Notes: a model not told the origin generated them from the letters alone. Shown: positions 23,974-34,266, counted from the first letter of the stretch. The stretch: DNA of 60,853 nucleotides from an uncultured Clostridia bacterium (GCA_947632645.1 CANRQB010000004.1:1-60853), one strand, 5' to 3'. Translations and numbers: made by a program.

Positions 23974-25047
23974 ATGAAAAGTTTATGTGTGGTTTTTGGT
24001 GGGCAAAGTGCCGAACATGATATTTCTATTATAACCGGCATGCAACTATGCAGCAAAATTAAAAGCAAATATAAGGTGCAAAAGTTGTATTTGGGGTTAG
24101 ATAACAAATTCTATTTGGCCACGAATATAGACGATATAAGTTATTTTTTACATAAGGGCGAAATCAAATTAAAGCCAGTTGTAATTTTTAATAACGCAGT
24201 ATACCATGTGGGGGTATTTTTAAAAAAGCTATTTGATATTGACACAGTTATAAATTGTTGCCACGGTGGAGTGGGCGAAAATGGCAATCTTGCTGCCTTT
24301 TTTGAAGTAAATCACATCTCGTACACAAGCGCCAATCCGCTTGCCAGCCAAATTGCAATGGACAAAAGTTTAGCAAAAAGTTTGGTGGGCGATATTATAG
24401 ATACAGTTAAAGGTGTTAAAATAACTAAGCACAATTATGCTAAGTCAGACGAACTTATTAAAGATTTTTCGCCCTCCCTTATTGTAAAGCCAAATTCGCT
24501 TGGCTCTAGCATAGGGCTGGGGGTGTGCAATAAGCAAAATTTTAAAGAACAAATCGATGCCATATTTTTGCTCAACGATGATGCGCTAGTAGAAGAAGAA
24601 ATCACCAACATGGTGGAGTATAATCAAGCGGTTGTTTTTGACGGCACAAACCTAATCACCAGCGCAATAGAAAGCCCGCATGCCAGCAAAGATGTGCTTA
24701 CTTTTAACGATAAATATCGCGGCAAACAAAAGGGCAAGGATAGAGAACTGCCCGCCAAAATATCCAAGCAACTAGCTGAAAAAATCACTTCTGCTAGCAA
24801 GCAAATTTACACCCGCCTAAACATGAACGGGGTGGTTCGCATCGACTACATCTACAACAAATCCACAAAAACCCTATATTTCAACGAAATTAACACCATC
24901 CCGGGTAGCATGGCTTTCTACCTATTCGAGCCGCTTGGCATCGACTATATTTCGCTTGTAGAAATTTTGATAAACAACCCTACCAAACCAAAACAATACA
25001 CCTATTTTTCAACCGACATACTTAACAACTTCGGCCACAAAATATAA
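23974..25047 (+). CDS. ddl: D-alanine-D-alanine ligase
   Basis: Makes the D-Ala-D-Ala dipeptide for peptidoglycan. The 357 residues show CVVFGGQSAEHDISI, the substrate-binding HGGVGENG, ATP-grasp IVKPNSLGSSIGLG, an omega loop with NDKYRGK (the Tyr favours D-Ala over D-lactate), and the Mg-binding FNEINTIPG. The ribosome site GATAGGAG sets the start. It is divergent from the hydrolase and MurF-like pair, forming a compact wall-precursor block. Confidence 0.94.
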   Translation: MKSLCVVFGGQSAEHDISIITGMQLCSKIKSKYKVQKLYLGLDNKFYLATNIDDISYFLHKGEIKLKPVVIFNNAVYHVGVFLKKLFDIDTVINCCHGGVGENGNLAAFFEVNHISYTSANPLASQIAMDKSLAKSLVGDIIDTVKGVKITKHNYAKSDELIKDFSPSLIVKPNSLGSSIGLGVCNKQNFKEQIDAIFLLNDDALVEEEITNMVEYNQAVVFDGTNLITSAIESPHASKDVLTFNDKYRGKQKGKDRELPAKISKQLAEKITSASKQIYTRLNMNGVVRIDYIYNKSTKTLYFNEINTIPGSMAFYLFEPLGIDYISLVEILINNPTKPKQYTYFSTDILNNFGHKI

Positions 25048-25108
25048 CAAAGTCAAATATATCCCCAAAAATAAATCGGCAAAATTTTGGTTAAACGCGG
25101 CAAAAAAA

Positions 25109-25137
25109 TTGCTTTAATTAAAAATTTTTGGTATAAT
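25109..25137 (+). promoter_or_regulatory. Sigma-A promoter of the topoisomerase operon
   Basis: TTGCTT (25109-25114), 17-bp spacer, TATAAT (25132-25137). A ~34-nt leader with AAAAGGGGA precedes the GTG start at 25178. Confidence 0.8.
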
Positions 25138-25177
25138 TGTTGCGTTTTATAAGAATTTTAACTAAAAGGGGATTATT

Positions 25178-27136
25178 GTGGCTAGTTCATATGATAGTAA
25201 AGATTTAATTGTTTTGGAAGGCCTGGATGCAGTGCGCATGCGCCCAGGTATGTACATTGGCACAACCGGTGTTAAGGGTATGCACCACTTGCTTTGGGAG
25301 ATTATCGACAACTCGATAGACGAAGTGGCAAACGGCTACGGCAACAAGGTGGAAGTTACTCTGCACAAAGACGGCACGGCATCGGTTATGGATAACGGCC
25401 GCGGCATACCAGTTAGTCCGCATCCAAAACTTAAAATAAGCGGGGTAGAGGTGGTTTTCACCCAACTGCACGCGGGTGGCAAGTTTGGCGATAGCAACTA
25501 CAAATATTCGGGCGGCTTGCACGGCGTGGGCGCCTCGGTTACCAACGCACTAAGCCGCTGGCTAGAAGTTACGGTTTATAAGGACGGCAAAAAATATTTC
25601 GCGCGCTTTGAAAGTGTAGAGAAAAACGGCAAAATCCACAGCGGCGTGCCAGTTGAACACCTTAAAGAAGTGGGCAACACCAATTTGAAGGGCACATATG
25701 TTCGCTTTTTGCCAGACGACCGCGTGTTTAAGGATTGCCGCTTTGATTACGAAACCGTACTAGAGCGCCTTAAAGAGACCGCATTTTTAAACAAGGGTGT
25801 GCACATCGAACTGATAGACGAGCGCACTAACAAGCGCGAAAATCTGTGTTTTGAAGGCGGCATTCGCGATTATGTTGCAACTTTAACTGCCGATAGAAAA
25901 CCACTTTTCTATCCGCCAATATTTATAGAAAACGAAATTGAAGACACTTATGTTTCGCTTGCCATGCAGTATGTAGATAACTACACAGATAGCATATTTA
26001 GTTATGTTAACAACATACCTACACCAGATGGCGGCACACATGAGGTTGGCTTTAAAAGTGCGCTAACCAAAGTGCTTAACGATTTTGCCAAGAAAAACAA
26101 CCTACTTAAAGATAAGGATTTGGCATTTATCGGCGACGATTTTCGTGAAGGTTTGGTGGCGGTTTTATCTATCCGCATGAAAAATGTGCAGTTTGAAGGG
26201 CAAACCAAAACCAAACTGGGCAATGTTGAAGCAAAAGCGCGTGTAGAAAGCGTTTGCACACAAGGCCTAACCGAATTTTTTGCCAGCAAAAAGAATGAAA
26301 ATATAGGTAACATTATAATAGAAAAAGCAAAGGTTGCATCGCGTGCACGTGCAGCAGTTAAGCGCGCCAAAGAACTTTCTCATGCCAAAAACAGCATCGA
26401 AAATAGTGTGCTTGTTGGTAAACTTGCCAACTGCACAAGCAAGGATGCAAGCATAAATGAACTGTATATTGTAGAAGGCAACTCGGCTGGCGGCACGGCA
26501 AAACAAGCGCGCGATAGATACTATCAAGCCATTTTGCCTTTGCGTGGCAAGCCGCTTAACAGCGAAAAGAAGCGCATCGATCAGGTGCTTGCCAACGAGG
26601 AAATTCGCACACTAATAGGCGCAATTGGCGCGGGCATTGGTGAGGATTTTAAGCCAGAAAACATTAAATACAACAAAATTATAATACTTAGCGATGCCGA
26701 CCAGGATGGCATGCATATTAGAAGCATACTTCTAACTTTCTTTTTCCGCTATATGCGCCCGCTTATAACCAATGGCAACATATATATCGGCATGCCGCCG
26801 CTATACAAGGTTACAAGCAAGGATAAAGAAGTGTATTGCTACACGGATGACGAACTTGCCGAGCACACCAAAGGCCTTAAAAACTACGAAGTGCAGCGCT
26901 ATAAAGGGCTTGGCGAAATGGATGCCGAGCAACTTTGGACAACCACTTTGGACCCCAAAAACCGCAACATGATACGCGTTACACTAGAGGATAGTTTAAA
27001 GGCGGATATGATTATAACCACTTGGATGGGCGACGATGTAACCTCGCGCAAAGAGTACATCAACCGCAACGCAAACTTTAATAAGATAGATAACTTTGCA
27101 AACAAGTTAGAGGAGGTGGGAAGTGAAGAAAGATAA
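25178..27136 (+). CDS. parE: Type IIA DNA topoisomerase B subunit (ParE-like; gyrase B possible)
   Basis: The ATPase and Toprim subunit of topoisomerase IV or gyrase, 652 residues. Visible are the GHKL ATPase ([37 protein letters not shown]), QTKTKLGN, and Toprim [15 protein letters not shown] and [26 protein letters not shown]. Features such as [12 protein letters not shown] and RYMRPLI lean to ParE, while GIGEDF is also seen in GyrB. The partner lacks a GyrA box, which favours topoisomerase IV. GTG start with AAAAGGGGA. It overlaps the A-subunit gene by 14 nt. Confidence 0.8.
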   Translation: MASSYDSKDLIVLEGLDAVRMRPGMYIGTTGVKGMHHLLWEIIDNSIDEVANGYGNKVEVTLHKDGTASVMDNGRGIPVSPHPKLKISGVEVVFTQLHAGGKFGDSNYKYSGGLHGVGASVTNALSRWLEVTVYKDGKKYFARFESVEKNGKIHSGVPVEHLKEVGNTNLKGTYVRFLPDDRVFKDCRFDYETVLERLKETAFLNKGVHIELIDERTNKRENLCFEGGIRDYVATLTADRKPLFYPPIFIENEIEDTYVSLAMQYVDNYTDSIFSYVNNIPTPDGGTHEVGFKSALTKVLNDFAKKNNLLKDKDLAFIGDDFREGLVAVLSIRMKNVQFEGQTKTKLGNVEAKARVESVCTQGLTEFFASKKNENIGNIIIEKAKVASRARAAVKRAKELSHAKNSIENSVLVGKLANCTSKDASINELYIVEGNSAGGTAKQARDRYYQAILPLRGKPLNSEKKRIDQVLANEEIRTLIGAIGAGIGEDFKPENIKYNKIIILSDADQDGMHIRSILLTFFFRYMRPLITNGNIYIGMPPLYKVTSKDKEVYCYTDDELAEHTKGLKNYEVQRYKGLGEMDAEQLWTTTLDPKNRNMIRVTLEDSLKADMIITTWMGDDVTSRKEYINRNANFNKIDNFANKLEEVGSEER

Positions 27137-29546
27137 ACAAACAGTTATCCCAACCGGCACACTGTTTGAACAGACGGTTGAAGATGTAATGTCCTCTTCC
27201 ATGCTGCCATACAGCGAATATGTAATATTAGATCGCGCACTTCCGCGTGTGGAGGACGGCTTAAAACCAGTTCAGCGCCGCATATTGTTTGATATGCTGG
27301 AGTTGGGCGTAACGCCAGATAAACCGTACAAAAAATCCGCACGTATAGTGGGTGATACACTTGGTAAATTCCATCCGCATGGCGATAGTTCGGTTTATGG
27401 CGCAATGGTTAGGATGGCGCAAGATTTTGTTATGGGCGAATGCCTAGTGGATGGCCATGGCAACTTTGGTAGTGTGGATGGCGACCAAGAAGCCGCCATG
27501 CGTTACACCGAAGTGCGCCTAAGCCCAATTGCGCTTGAACTGATGAAGGATTTGGATAAGGATACTGTAACCTACAGCCTTAACTTTGACGACACACTAA
27601 AAGAGCCAAATTATCTGCCGGGCAGATTTCCAAACCTGTTTGTTAACGGTGCATCGGGCATTGCGGTTGGGCTTGCAACCAACATACCAACCCACAATTT
27701 GGGCGAAATGATAGACGGCACAATTGCATATATCGATAACCCAAACATTAGTTTAGACGAAATGCTAACCCACATTAAAGGGCCAGATTTTCCAACTGGC
27801 GCTATTGTTTGCGCGGGCGCGGATATGCGTGAAGCGTACGCAACTGGGCGCGGCAAAGTGGTTATGCGCGCGGCTTTCCACACCGAGGACGAAAAGAACG
27901 GAAAAACCCTTATTGTTATAGATGCAATACCTTATCAGGTTAACAAGGCCGAGCTTTTAAAAAGCATAATCGAGCTTAAAGAAAAGATGAAGGACGAGCT
28001 TGCCGACATTGCCGATGTTGCCGACGAAAGCGATAAGCAGGGCATGCGCGCGGTTATAACTCTTAAAAAGGATGCGGATGTTAACAACGTTATTGCAATA
28101 CTACTTAAGCACACCGATATGCAACTTAACTTCAACTATAACGTGGTGGCCATTGCAGATGGCAGCCCAAAACAACTTGGGTTGTTGGACTATTTAAAAT
28201 ACTATGTAAACTTTCAACTGGATGTTATTGTTCGCCGCACTAAATTCGATTTAGAAAAGGCAAAAGCGCGCGCCCACATTGTAGAGGGGTTGTGCATCGC
28301 CATAGAAAATATCGACGAAGTTATAAAGATTATTAAGCATAGCAAATCTACAGTAGAGGCAAAGGCCACCCTTATGGCGCGCTTTAAGTTGACCGATGTG
28401 CAAACCCAAGCCATATTGGATATGCGCCTCAGCCGCCTAACCAACCTAGAAACCGAAAAGCTGCAGCAAGAACTTGCCGATTTAAGAAAGTTGATAGACG
28501 AACTTACCGCAATTTTGCACAGCAAAACCAAACAATATGGTGTTATTAAAAAAGAACTAACCGAATTAAAGCAAAAATATGCAACCCCTCGCCGCACCGA
28601 AATTGTAAGCGAGTTGGATAGTTACGATATCACTCCAATAGAAAAATTACTAGATAGCGAATGTGCGGTGGCGGTAACCAACGATGGTTTGCGCCTAAAA
28701 ACCTTAGATATAAAGCAAATTCAAAACGCTAGCCCAAAATACACATACGACAATATTAATGCGCTGCATAAAACCATTGTTCACACCACTATGAACAGCA
28801 AAGTGGTTATGTTTACCAACTTTGGCAACTTCTTTAAACTTAATGTGCGCGATATTCCCAATTCAAAATTTGTTCAAAAGGGCAATGCGCTAAGCCAGCT
28901 TGCACATGCCGAAACCAAAGAAGTGATTGTTGCCATGTTTACCGAGCAGGATATTATCGACAACAAATCGCTTATAATGTGCACGGCGGATGGCTATATC
29001 AAGCGCATAGAAACCAGCGAGTTTTTAAACCTAAAATCGGGCTCGCTTGCAATTAAACTTAAGGATTTCGATCGCGTTGTGTCCGTGCAGATAGACGACA
29101 ATTTGCCAAGCGTGCTTATGGTGTCTAGCGATGGCATGGCGGTTAATTTCGACTACGAATCCGTTCCAATAACCAAGCGCAACAGCGGCGGGGTGATTGG
29201 CATGAACTTAAACGACAAGCAAAAGGTTATATATGCCGGCCAGGTTAACACACTGGATAGGGTGCTAGTTGTAACCACGCATGGCGAGGGCAAAAAGTTT
29301 AGTATAAACGAAATCCCAGTGGGCGTGCGCAACCGAAAGGGCTTAAAAATAGTTTCGGGCAAAGAGCAAATTGCAAAAATTATCTCGCCAATCGTGATAG
29401 GCGAAATTGTGGTGGCGGATAAAAACGATAAAATTTTTGCAATCGATGTTAACGATATTTCAATCGCCGGCAGAACGGATGCCTGCAAGCCGCTTGTTAA
29501 AAAATCTAAAATCGCAGTTAAAGAAGTTGGCTTGTATTTAAACTAA
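27123..29546 (+). CDS. parC: Type IIA DNA topoisomerase A subunit (ParC-like; gyrase A possible)
   Basis: The DNA-cleaving subunit, 807 residues. The breakage domain has [29 protein letters not shown] and the active Tyr in [10 protein letters not shown] coiled tower is followed by a beta-pinwheel C-terminal domain of several blades (e.g. [35 protein letters not shown]). I find no QRRGGKG GyrA box, which gyrase needs for wrapping and negative supercoiling. HPHGDSSVY is also the ParC-type form in Gram-positives, whereas [14 protein letters not shown] is more GyrA-like. Topoisomerase IV or a box-less paralogue is the better call. Confidence 0.8.
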   Translation: MKKDKQTVIPTGTLFEQTVEDVMSSSMLPYSEYVILDRALPRVEDGLKPVQRRILFDMLELGVTPDKPYKKSARIVGDTLGKFHPHGDSSVYGAMVRMAQDFVMGECLVDGHGNFGSVDGDQEAAMRYTEVRLSPIALELMKDLDKDTVTYSLNFDDTLKEPNYLPGRFPNLFVNGASGIAVGLATNIPTHNLGEMIDGTIAYIDNPNISLDEMLTHIKGPDFPTGAIVCAGADMREAYATGRGKVVMRAAFHTEDEKNGKTLIVIDAIPYQVNKAELLKSIIELKEKMKDELADIADVADESDKQGMRAVITLKKDADVNNVIAILLKHTDMQLNFNYNVVAIADGSPKQLGLLDYLKYYVNFQLDVIVRRTKFDLEKAKARAHIVEGLCIAIENIDEVIKIIKHSKSTVEAKATLMARFKLTDVQTQAILDMRLSRLTNLETEKLQQELADLRKLIDELTAILHSKTKQYGVIKKELTELKQKYATPRRTEIVSELDSYDITPIEKLLDSECAVAVTNDGLRLKTLDIKQIQNASPKYTYDNINALHKTIVHTTMNSKVVMFTNFGNFFKLNVRDIPNSKFVQKGNALSQLAHAETKEVIVAMFTEQDIIDNKSLIMCTADGYIKRIETSEFLNLKSGSLAIKLKDFDRVVSVQIDDNLPSVLMVSSDGMAVNFDYESVPITKRNSGGVIGMNLNDKQKVIYAGQVNTLDRVLVVTTHGEGKKFSINEIPVGVRNRKGLKIVSGKEQIAKIISPIVIGEIVVADKNDKIFAIDVNDISIAGRTDACKPLVKKSKIAVKEVGLYLN

Positions 29547-29618
29547 CAACTTGGTAATTAGCAATTGTGATAAAGTAGCATTAGAACTTATAGATAACTT
29601 TAGATATGATAATTAATT

Positions 29619-29650
29619 AAAAAATGCAGAATTTTATTTTGCATTTTTTG
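29619..29650 (+). terminator. Probable terminator of the topoisomerase operon
   Basis: AAAAATGCA (29621-29629), an 11-nt loop and TGCATTTTT (29641-29649), ending in T. It lies 75 nt after the parC stop. Confidence 0.7.
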
Positions 29651-29719
29651 ATATTTTGGCTATTTAAATAAAATTATAAAAATCGGCAACTTTTTACATT
29701 TTACAACATATGTTATTGT

Positions 29720-30073
29720 ATGGAGGCATCCTACCAAGAGCTTAAAAACAAGCAGGTTATAAACACTGTAGACGGCAAAAATTTAGGTCACGTGTGTGAT
29801 GTGGTTTTTGACGTGGTTACCGCTTGTGCGCTAGGTTTTGTTGTGCCCGAGCCATCGCATGGATTTTGGGGTTTGTTTAAAGGAAATAGAAATATTTTTA
29901 TCCCGTTTGAATGTGTCTGCAAAATTGGTGTTGATGTTATTTTAGTAGAACTATACATTGAAGATAAACCGCACAATCCGCCGCCTAAAAAGGGTGGCAA
30001 GGGTGGAGGGGTTATCCCTTTAAATACGGGCAACAACCCACCAGAAAATAATCCAAATTATTGGAAAAACTAG
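29720..30073 (+). CDS. YlmC/YmxH-family PRC-barrel sporulation protein
   Basis: A 117-residue protein with a PRC barrel: KNKQVINTVDGKNLGHVCDVV and then IFIPFECVCKIGVDVILVE, matching the YlmC/YmxH family of clostridial and bacillar sporulation-associated proteins. A tail rich in Pro, Gly and Asn (PPPKKGGKGGG) follows the barrel. There is no clear ribosome site. A terminator follows. The molecular role of the family is not established. Confidence 0.85.
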   Translation: MEASYQELKNKQVINTVDGKNLGHVCDVVFDVVTACALGFVVPEPSHGFWGLFKGNRNIFIPFECVCKIGVDVILVELYIEDKPHNPPPKKGGKGGGVIPLNTGNNPPENNPNYWKN

Positions 30074-30108
30074 GGTGGCCTTCAAATACCTCCTTTTACA
30101 CAAAAGAT

Positions 30109-30131
30109 GCAAGAGTTTTCTTGCGTTTTTT
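30109..30131 (+). terminator. Terminator after the ylmC-like gene
   Basis: GCAAGA, loop GTTT, TCTTGC and G then a T run. The small plus-strand ORF listed at 30075 crosses this hairpin and is not considered a gene. Confidence 0.75.
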
Positions 30132-30164
30132 GTTTTAATAATTATTAATAAAGTTATTATTTAT

Positions 30165-30191
30165 AATAAAAAAACTCACCCAACAGGTGAG
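30165..30191 (-). terminator. Terminator of the 170-codon hypothetical gene
   Basis: Minus strand CTCACC, 5-nt loop, GGTGAG and a run of seven T. Confidence 0.82.
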
Positions 30192-30198
30192 AACAAAA

Positions 30199-30711
30199 CT
30201 ACTTGTTGTTTTTGTTTACATTCTCGCTATAAACTTGATACATCATTGTTCGATTATATCCAGTTTTAACATCGCTAACTGCAGCTTGGTTTAGCGAATA
30301 ACCCAAAGTATCTAACACTTCTTTAGCCCAATCCTCTGCAGTTGCAAAATGACCGCGCAAATTAGTTTTATATGGGTCAGTTGCATATACAATCGCGTCA
30401 TTTTTAGATTGTATGTTAAAATGCAAATTGTTCAATCTGTCCGCGTATATGCGGATTTTAAAACCTTTGGTTAACATCAAATCCAAAAAACTATCGCTGG
30501 TGTCGCTGCCAGTTTCCAACTCTATAACATCATCTTTTTCTGCATTTTTTAAAGCCGCTTTTAGCGAAGTTCCATAATAAAACTTTTTATGAAATTCACG
30601 TTTTGGCTTATCGTTAGTTGTTAATTTTACAACTCTAACGTCATTTGCGTTGCTATATATTTCCATTATAGTGTTGTTAGCAAAATTTAATTTTTCTTCT
30701 AAATTATTCAT
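30199..30711 (-). CDS. Hypothetical soluble protein
   Basis: A 170-residue protein I do not recognise. It has no signal or membrane segment. The N-terminal half contains REFHKKFYYGTSLKAALKNA and a DVIELETGSDTSDSF acidic turn, and the C-terminal half has EDWAKEVLDTLGYSLNQAA. A good TAGGAGA site precedes the ATG. It is flanked by terminators on both sides, so it is monocistronic. Confidence 0.6.
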   Translation of the reverse strand: MNNLEEKLNFANNTIMEIYSNANDVRVVKLTTNDKPKREFHKKFYYGTSLKAALKNAEKDDVIELETGSDTSDSFLDLMLTKGFKIRIYADRLNNLHFNIQSKNDAIVYATDPYKTNLRGHFATAEDWAKEVLDTLGYSLNQAAVSDVKTGYNRTMMYQVYSENVNKNNK

Positions 30712-30792
30712 AATTTTCTCCTACAATATTTATTCTACCACGCATTTGTATAATTGTCAATAGGGTAAAATAAATTTTTTGTAATTTTTGCA

Positions 30793-30816
30793 TAAAAAAA
30801 GCACCTTTTGGTGCTT
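30793..30816 (-). terminator. Terminator of nrdR
   Basis: Minus strand AAGCACC, loop AAAA, GGTGCTT and a T run, directly after the nrdR stop. Confidence 0.88.
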
Positions 30817-30824
30817 AACTAAAA

Positions 30825-31259
30825 TTATCTGTTAATAAAGCGGCGGATGTCGTCAAATGTGTCGCAATCGGTGTGTTGGGTGTAGTAAACTAGGCATGCC
30901 ATAGTGCTAACTTCAACAAGCACTTCAAGCGCAATTTTAACTATATCTTTGGTGGTAATTTCTTGTTTGTTTAACCCCAAAAGTTTGGCTTCTATCTTGT
31001 TTGCTAATTCGTCTACAGGTTGGCTGCAATTTTGGCAATAGGTGGCATAGGTTAAACTTTCTTTTAATTTGTCTTGCTTAAAGGGCTCGCGTTCGTTATT
31101 AACATTTGTTACCACCATTGGGCTAGATTCTACCGTTTCGTAGGTGGTAAAACGTTTGCCACACGCTAAGCATTCGCGGCGGCGGCGGATTGAACTATCT
31201 TTTAAATAACGGCTATCTACAACCTTGCTTTCGGTGTTACCACAAAAAATACACTTCAC
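30825..31259 (-). CDS. nrdR: Transcriptional repressor NrdR
   Basis: NrdR represses ribonucleotide reductase genes in response to dATP/ATP. The 144 residues start KCIFCGNTESKVVDSR, then CLACGKRFTTYE (zinc ribbon, four Cys), followed by an ATP-cone (PFKQDKLKESLTYA). The ORF track uses a GTG at 31280, but the family N-terminus MKCxFCG corresponds to the GTG at 31259, which has AAGGAG upstream. Length is normal for the family. No ribonucleotide reductase gene is in the window. Confidence 0.93.
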   Translation of the reverse strand: MKCIFCGNTESKVVDSRYLKDSSIRRRRECLACGKRFTTYETVESSPMVVTNVNNEREPFKQDKLKESLTYATYCQNCSQPVDELANKIEAKLLGLNKQEITTKDIVKIALEVLVEVSTMACLVYYTQHTDCDTFDDIRRFINR

Positions 31260-31432
31260 TTTACAATTCTCCTTTTGCACAATATTTTGTGCTTAAATTA
31301 AAACTTAAGCACAACTAATTGAATTAAATATCAATTCTATTATCCCACAATCGACAAAAAAATACAAATGATTTTGCCTAAATTTTTAAAATTTTTCAAA
31401 ATTTTTTAGGGTTTTAATTTAATCTTATATAT

Positions 31433-31461
31433 TTGACAAATTTTAACACATAATTTATACT
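31433..31461 (+). promoter_or_regulatory. Promoter of the PAP2 phosphatase gene, leaderless geometry
   Basis: TTGACA (31433-31438), 17-bp spacer, TATACT (31456-31461), then 6 nt to the ATG at 31468. Confidence 0.83.
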
Positions 31462-31467
31462 GAAAGT

Positions 31468-32124
31468 ATGAAGATAAAAACGCGCGATATCCTTGCCTTT
31501 GTTGCGGCTGCAGCCTGTTTAATCGGCTTTATTGTGTTTGCCGTGCTGGTTATTAGGGGACACAAGTTTAATTTAGATAGTGGATTAAATAGTATTGTAT
31601 CATCCCGCACAGAAAGCGGCAACAAATTTTTTAAACTTGTAACACATCTGGGCAGCATTTACACTATGATTGCAATAACTCTTGTGCTGCTTATAATTCC
31701 AATAAGCAGGAAAATAGGGGTGATGTCGGCATGCAACCTAACTTTTGTTGGGCTTATTAATGTGTTTATAAAGCTTATTTTTAAGCGCCCGCGCCCGGAT
31801 GTTGCACTTAGATTGGTTAGCGAAACGGGCTACAGTTTTCCATCCGCGCACGCCATGATTGCGTTTGCTTTTTATGGCCTGTTTATCTATTTAGCAATTA
31901 AACATTTAAACGGAAATTTTATCAAGACCGCAGTCAGTTTGTATTTTGCCCTTGTAATTATTTTAACCGGCTACAGCCGCAACTACCTTGCCGTGCACTA
32001 TCCAACCGACATCCTTGCCGGTTTCCTTCTTGGCGCATTTTTGCTTATTGTGTTTGTTTATCTATACAACTATTTTGCACCAAAAGTGGTTAAAAAATTT
32101 AAACAATTAAAGAATAATAAATAA
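31468..32124 (+). CDS. PAP2-family membrane phosphatase
   Basis: A 218-residue integral membrane protein with about six helices. The three acid-phosphatase motifs are present: KLIFKRPRP, FPSAHAM and SRNYLAVHYPTDILAG. These enzymes dephosphorylate undecaprenyl pyrophosphate or phosphatidic/PG phosphates on the outer face. The specific substrate cannot be read from sequence. It ends at a T-rich terminator just before repeat copy C. Confidence 0.9.
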   Translation: MKIKTRDILAFVAAAACLIGFIVFAVLVIRGHKFNLDSGLNSIVSSRTESGNKFFKLVTHLGSIYTMIAITLVLLIIPISRKIGVMSACNLTFVGLINVFIKLIFKRPRPDVALRLVSETGYSFPSAHAMIAFAFYGLFIYLAIKHLNGNFIKTAVSLYFALVIILTGYSRNYLAVHYPTDILAGFLLGAFLLIVFVYLYNYFAPKVVKKFKQLKNNK

Positions 32125-32130
32125 TTAAAA

Positions 32131-32155
32131 TTTTGCTAAATGCAAAGTTTTTTTT
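32131..32155 (+). terminator. Terminator of the PAP2 gene
   Basis: TTTTGC, 5-nt loop, GCAAAG and eight T. The stem is short but well placed. Confidence 0.65.
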
Positions 32156-32163
32156 ATGCGGCA

Positions 32164-32252
32164 GGGCGGGGGCTAACGCGCAAAACATTGTTTTGCGCGG
32201 GCGGGCAAACTGCCCGCCAATCTGCCCATTGGGCAGATGTTAGCCCCCGCCC
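32164..32252 (-). repeat. GC-rich cloverleaf element, copy C
   Basis: The terminal repeat is 14 bp perfect: GGGCGGGGGCTAAC (32164-32177) with GTTAGCCCCCGCCC (32239-32252), plus ATGC/GCAT further out. The arms are GCGCAAAAC/GTTTTGCGC (32178-32198), GGCGGGCA/TGCCCGCC (32200-32218) and ATCTGCCC/GGGCAGAT (32220-32238). By arm order it runs opposite to copies A, B and E. It is nearly identical to copy D, 2 kb away in the same direction. Confidence 0.92.
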
Positions 32253-32272
32253 GCATAAAAAAGCGGGGTAGG

Positions 32273-33946
32273 TTAAACACCAACTCCCGCATTTTTTTGA
32301 TAAGCTACAATGTCGTCATAAATTTCTTTAAGCGTTTTAATCTCTTTCATCACCTCATTGGATGGGTTTTTAACTGTTGCAGCAATGTTAACATGCGTCA
32401 TATCTCTAACAAATGGGTGTTTTGTTTCTGGGTGCATAATTCGTTGCCAATATTCGGTTGCCTCGTCCATTTCTTCCAATGTAAAATATTTGGTCAATTT
32501 ATAAATTTTTGTAAGGCATTTATTTAGCCGCATAAAATTATTTTCGCCAATGCTAACAAACAATTCATCAAAACTGCTGCCATTATAAGCTTTTAATAGT
32601 TTGCTAAAGCTATTTATAAATTCCACTGCCAACGCCGTCATGCAATTGTATCTGCAATTACATGATTTTTCAGCTCCAATCAAAAAGCCATCATCACGCA
32701 TCATTCTATCAATAATTACTGCACCGCGCTGTGTTACTGCTTCGTTTAAACAATCTCCATATAAATTATTATTAAGCACATAATTTAATCCACATTTATG
32801 TTCATAATTTCTGCTTAATCCAAAACATGTTGCCACATGGCCCAATTCATGCACAACTGTTTCGTTATCACTATCTTGTGGCAAAACACAAAATTTATGC
32901 TCTTCATTGGCAGTTTGCAGTATATACGCATATGCACTATTATTGATGTTAAAATAGTAATCAAATAGGGAATCGTGTATTTGAAAAAATTCTTGTGTGT
33001 TTTCTAGATTTACTGTTTTCCCTACAACTGACAATGCTATTTTTATGATTAGTTTATCAATTTCTGGGCATGATTCGGCTAAAGCATTTTTGGCCATTCC
33101 TGAAAAAATTTTTAAATTTTCTAATGCCTGCTGTTTAAATTTGCGTAAATTTAACGCGTCCATTAATTCGTCATAAGATAGGTTATTAAACTCTTCCTCA
33201 GCTATGTTTTTATTGTTTAAATGTTCAAAAAAATATTCTTTACAAAATTCTTTTATAGTGGCGCAAATGACAGGCTTGTCTTCATCTGATATTAAATCAT
33301 TTTCACCAAAAAATTTATCAATATATTTGTTTTTTGGGCCTCTATAAAAGATGCGAAAATACTCACAGAAAGCTTCTTCCAAAATATAATCAAAATTGTT
33401 TTTTGATAATGTAGGTGAACAATAATCCACACATTTATTAGCCAAAATATATAGCGGTCTCAGTTCATTTTGTATTTTTTCTATGTATTCATCAAGTTTA
33501 TCAGACGCAATAAATTCATCAAAACTATTAAATTGATTTTTTAAGGATAGGGCATCATAAAAATATCGCAAAACTTTTCTATATTCAATATAATTTTTAG
33601 TTTTTAATTTATCAATATTTACAATAAGCCGCCATTCGTAACTACCAAAAAAGGTTTCACAATCAAAAGGATAATCTTTGTCAGTGATATTCCATTGGTT
33701 TTTGATGTACTTAAACATTTCAGCCATTAAATTAGAACGAAATTGTTCATCATTTACATTATCATTTACATTGTGCCTATTAACAAAAATATAGGTGCAG
33801 TTGTTAAGTTTTTCGCTGTATTGTTTACGATATTCTTCGCCATAAAGTTTGGCAAAATAGTCAACTACTTTTGGTAATTTCTCTTCAAACCCTTCGCTTA
33901 TGTTTGACTTAGTGGGGTCGGCTTCTCCTAAAAAATATTTTACCAT
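32273..33946 (-). CDS. Putative zinc metallopeptidase (HELGH)
   Basis: A 557-residue cytosolic protein with no signal peptide. Near residue 365 is TVVHELGHVATCFG, the HExxH zinc motif, followed about 35 residues later by GDCLNEAVTQRGA, where the Glu can be the third zinc ligand as in gluzincins. The N-terminal ~350 residues are helical and unfamiliar. A GAAGGAG site precedes the ATG. It overlaps the upstream 106-codon gene by 7 nt, and the pair lies between cloverleaf copies C and D. The target is unknown. Confidence 0.72.
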   Translation of the reverse strand: MVKYFLGEADPTKSNISEGFEEKLPKVVDYFAKLYGEEYRKQYSEKLNNCTYIFVNRHNVNDNVNDEQFRSNLMAEMFKYIKNQWNITDKDYPFDCETFFGSYEWRLIVNIDKLKTKNYIEYRKVLRYFYDALSLKNQFNSFDEFIASDKLDEYIEKIQNELRPLYILANKCVDYCSPTLSKNNFDYILEEAFCEYFRIFYRGPKNKYIDKFFGENDLISDEDKPVICATIKEFCKEYFFEHLNNKNIAEEEFNNLSYDELMDALNLRKFKQQALENLKIFSGMAKNALAESCPEIDKLIIKIALSVVGKTVNLENTQEFFQIHDSLFDYYFNINNSAYAYILQTANEEHKFCVLPQDSDNETVVHELGHVATCFGLSRNYEHKCGLNYVLNNNLYGDCLNEAVTQRGAVIIDRMMRDDGFLIGAEKSCNCRYNCMTALAVEFINSFSKLLKAYNGSSFDELFVSIGENNFMRLNKCLTKIYKLTKYFTLEEMDEATEYWQRIMHPETKHPFVRDMTHVNIAATVKNPSNEVMKEIKTLKEIYDDIVAYQKNAGVGV

Positions 33947-34260
33947 AATTTGTACTCCTTCAATAGTTCAATAAACATATTAAAGTTAAAAGGAAATTTG
34001 TTTTTTCCGTCATAAAAATATTTTTTTCCGTCCTTAAAAATGTGCACATAGTAGCTGATGCCATCAATTGTGTTTTTATCCACCATATCATGTTCCCAAA
34101 ACGAAACAATAGGCACAAGGTCGCTATAAAAAGCGTGGGTGTCCATTTTATATGGCTTGTTGTTTAGTAGGGCAGTGTTGTTGGCGTAGTCAATTTTAAG
34201 TTCAAACGCCTTCTCTAATGTATCTATGCCCAAAACAACCTTAATATCTTCTTTAATCAT
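33940..34260 (-). CDS. Small hypothetical protein paired with the metallopeptidase
   Basis: A 106-residue protein starting MIKEDIKVVLGIDTLEKAFEL. The ORF track begins at 34320, but that would run through repeat copy D and through a consensus promoter whose -10 ends 6 nt before the ATG at 34260. The sequence has an alternating strand pattern (YYVHIFKDGKKYFYDGKN). It ends inside the start of the metallopeptidase gene (7-nt overlap). An inhibitor, substrate or adaptor are all possible. The family is not recognised. Confidence 0.65.
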   Translation of the reverse strand: MIKEDIKVVLGIDTLEKAFELKIDYANNTALLNNKPYKMDTHAFYSDLVPIVSFWEHDMVDKNTIDGISYYVHIFKDGKKYFYDGKNKFPFNFNMFIELLKEYKLW

Positions 34261-34266
34261 ACTTTT

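Noticed and set aside
30075-30269. Small plus-strand ORF after the ylmC-like gene
   Set aside because: It crosses two terminators and overlaps a well-supported minus-strand gene; no ribosome site.
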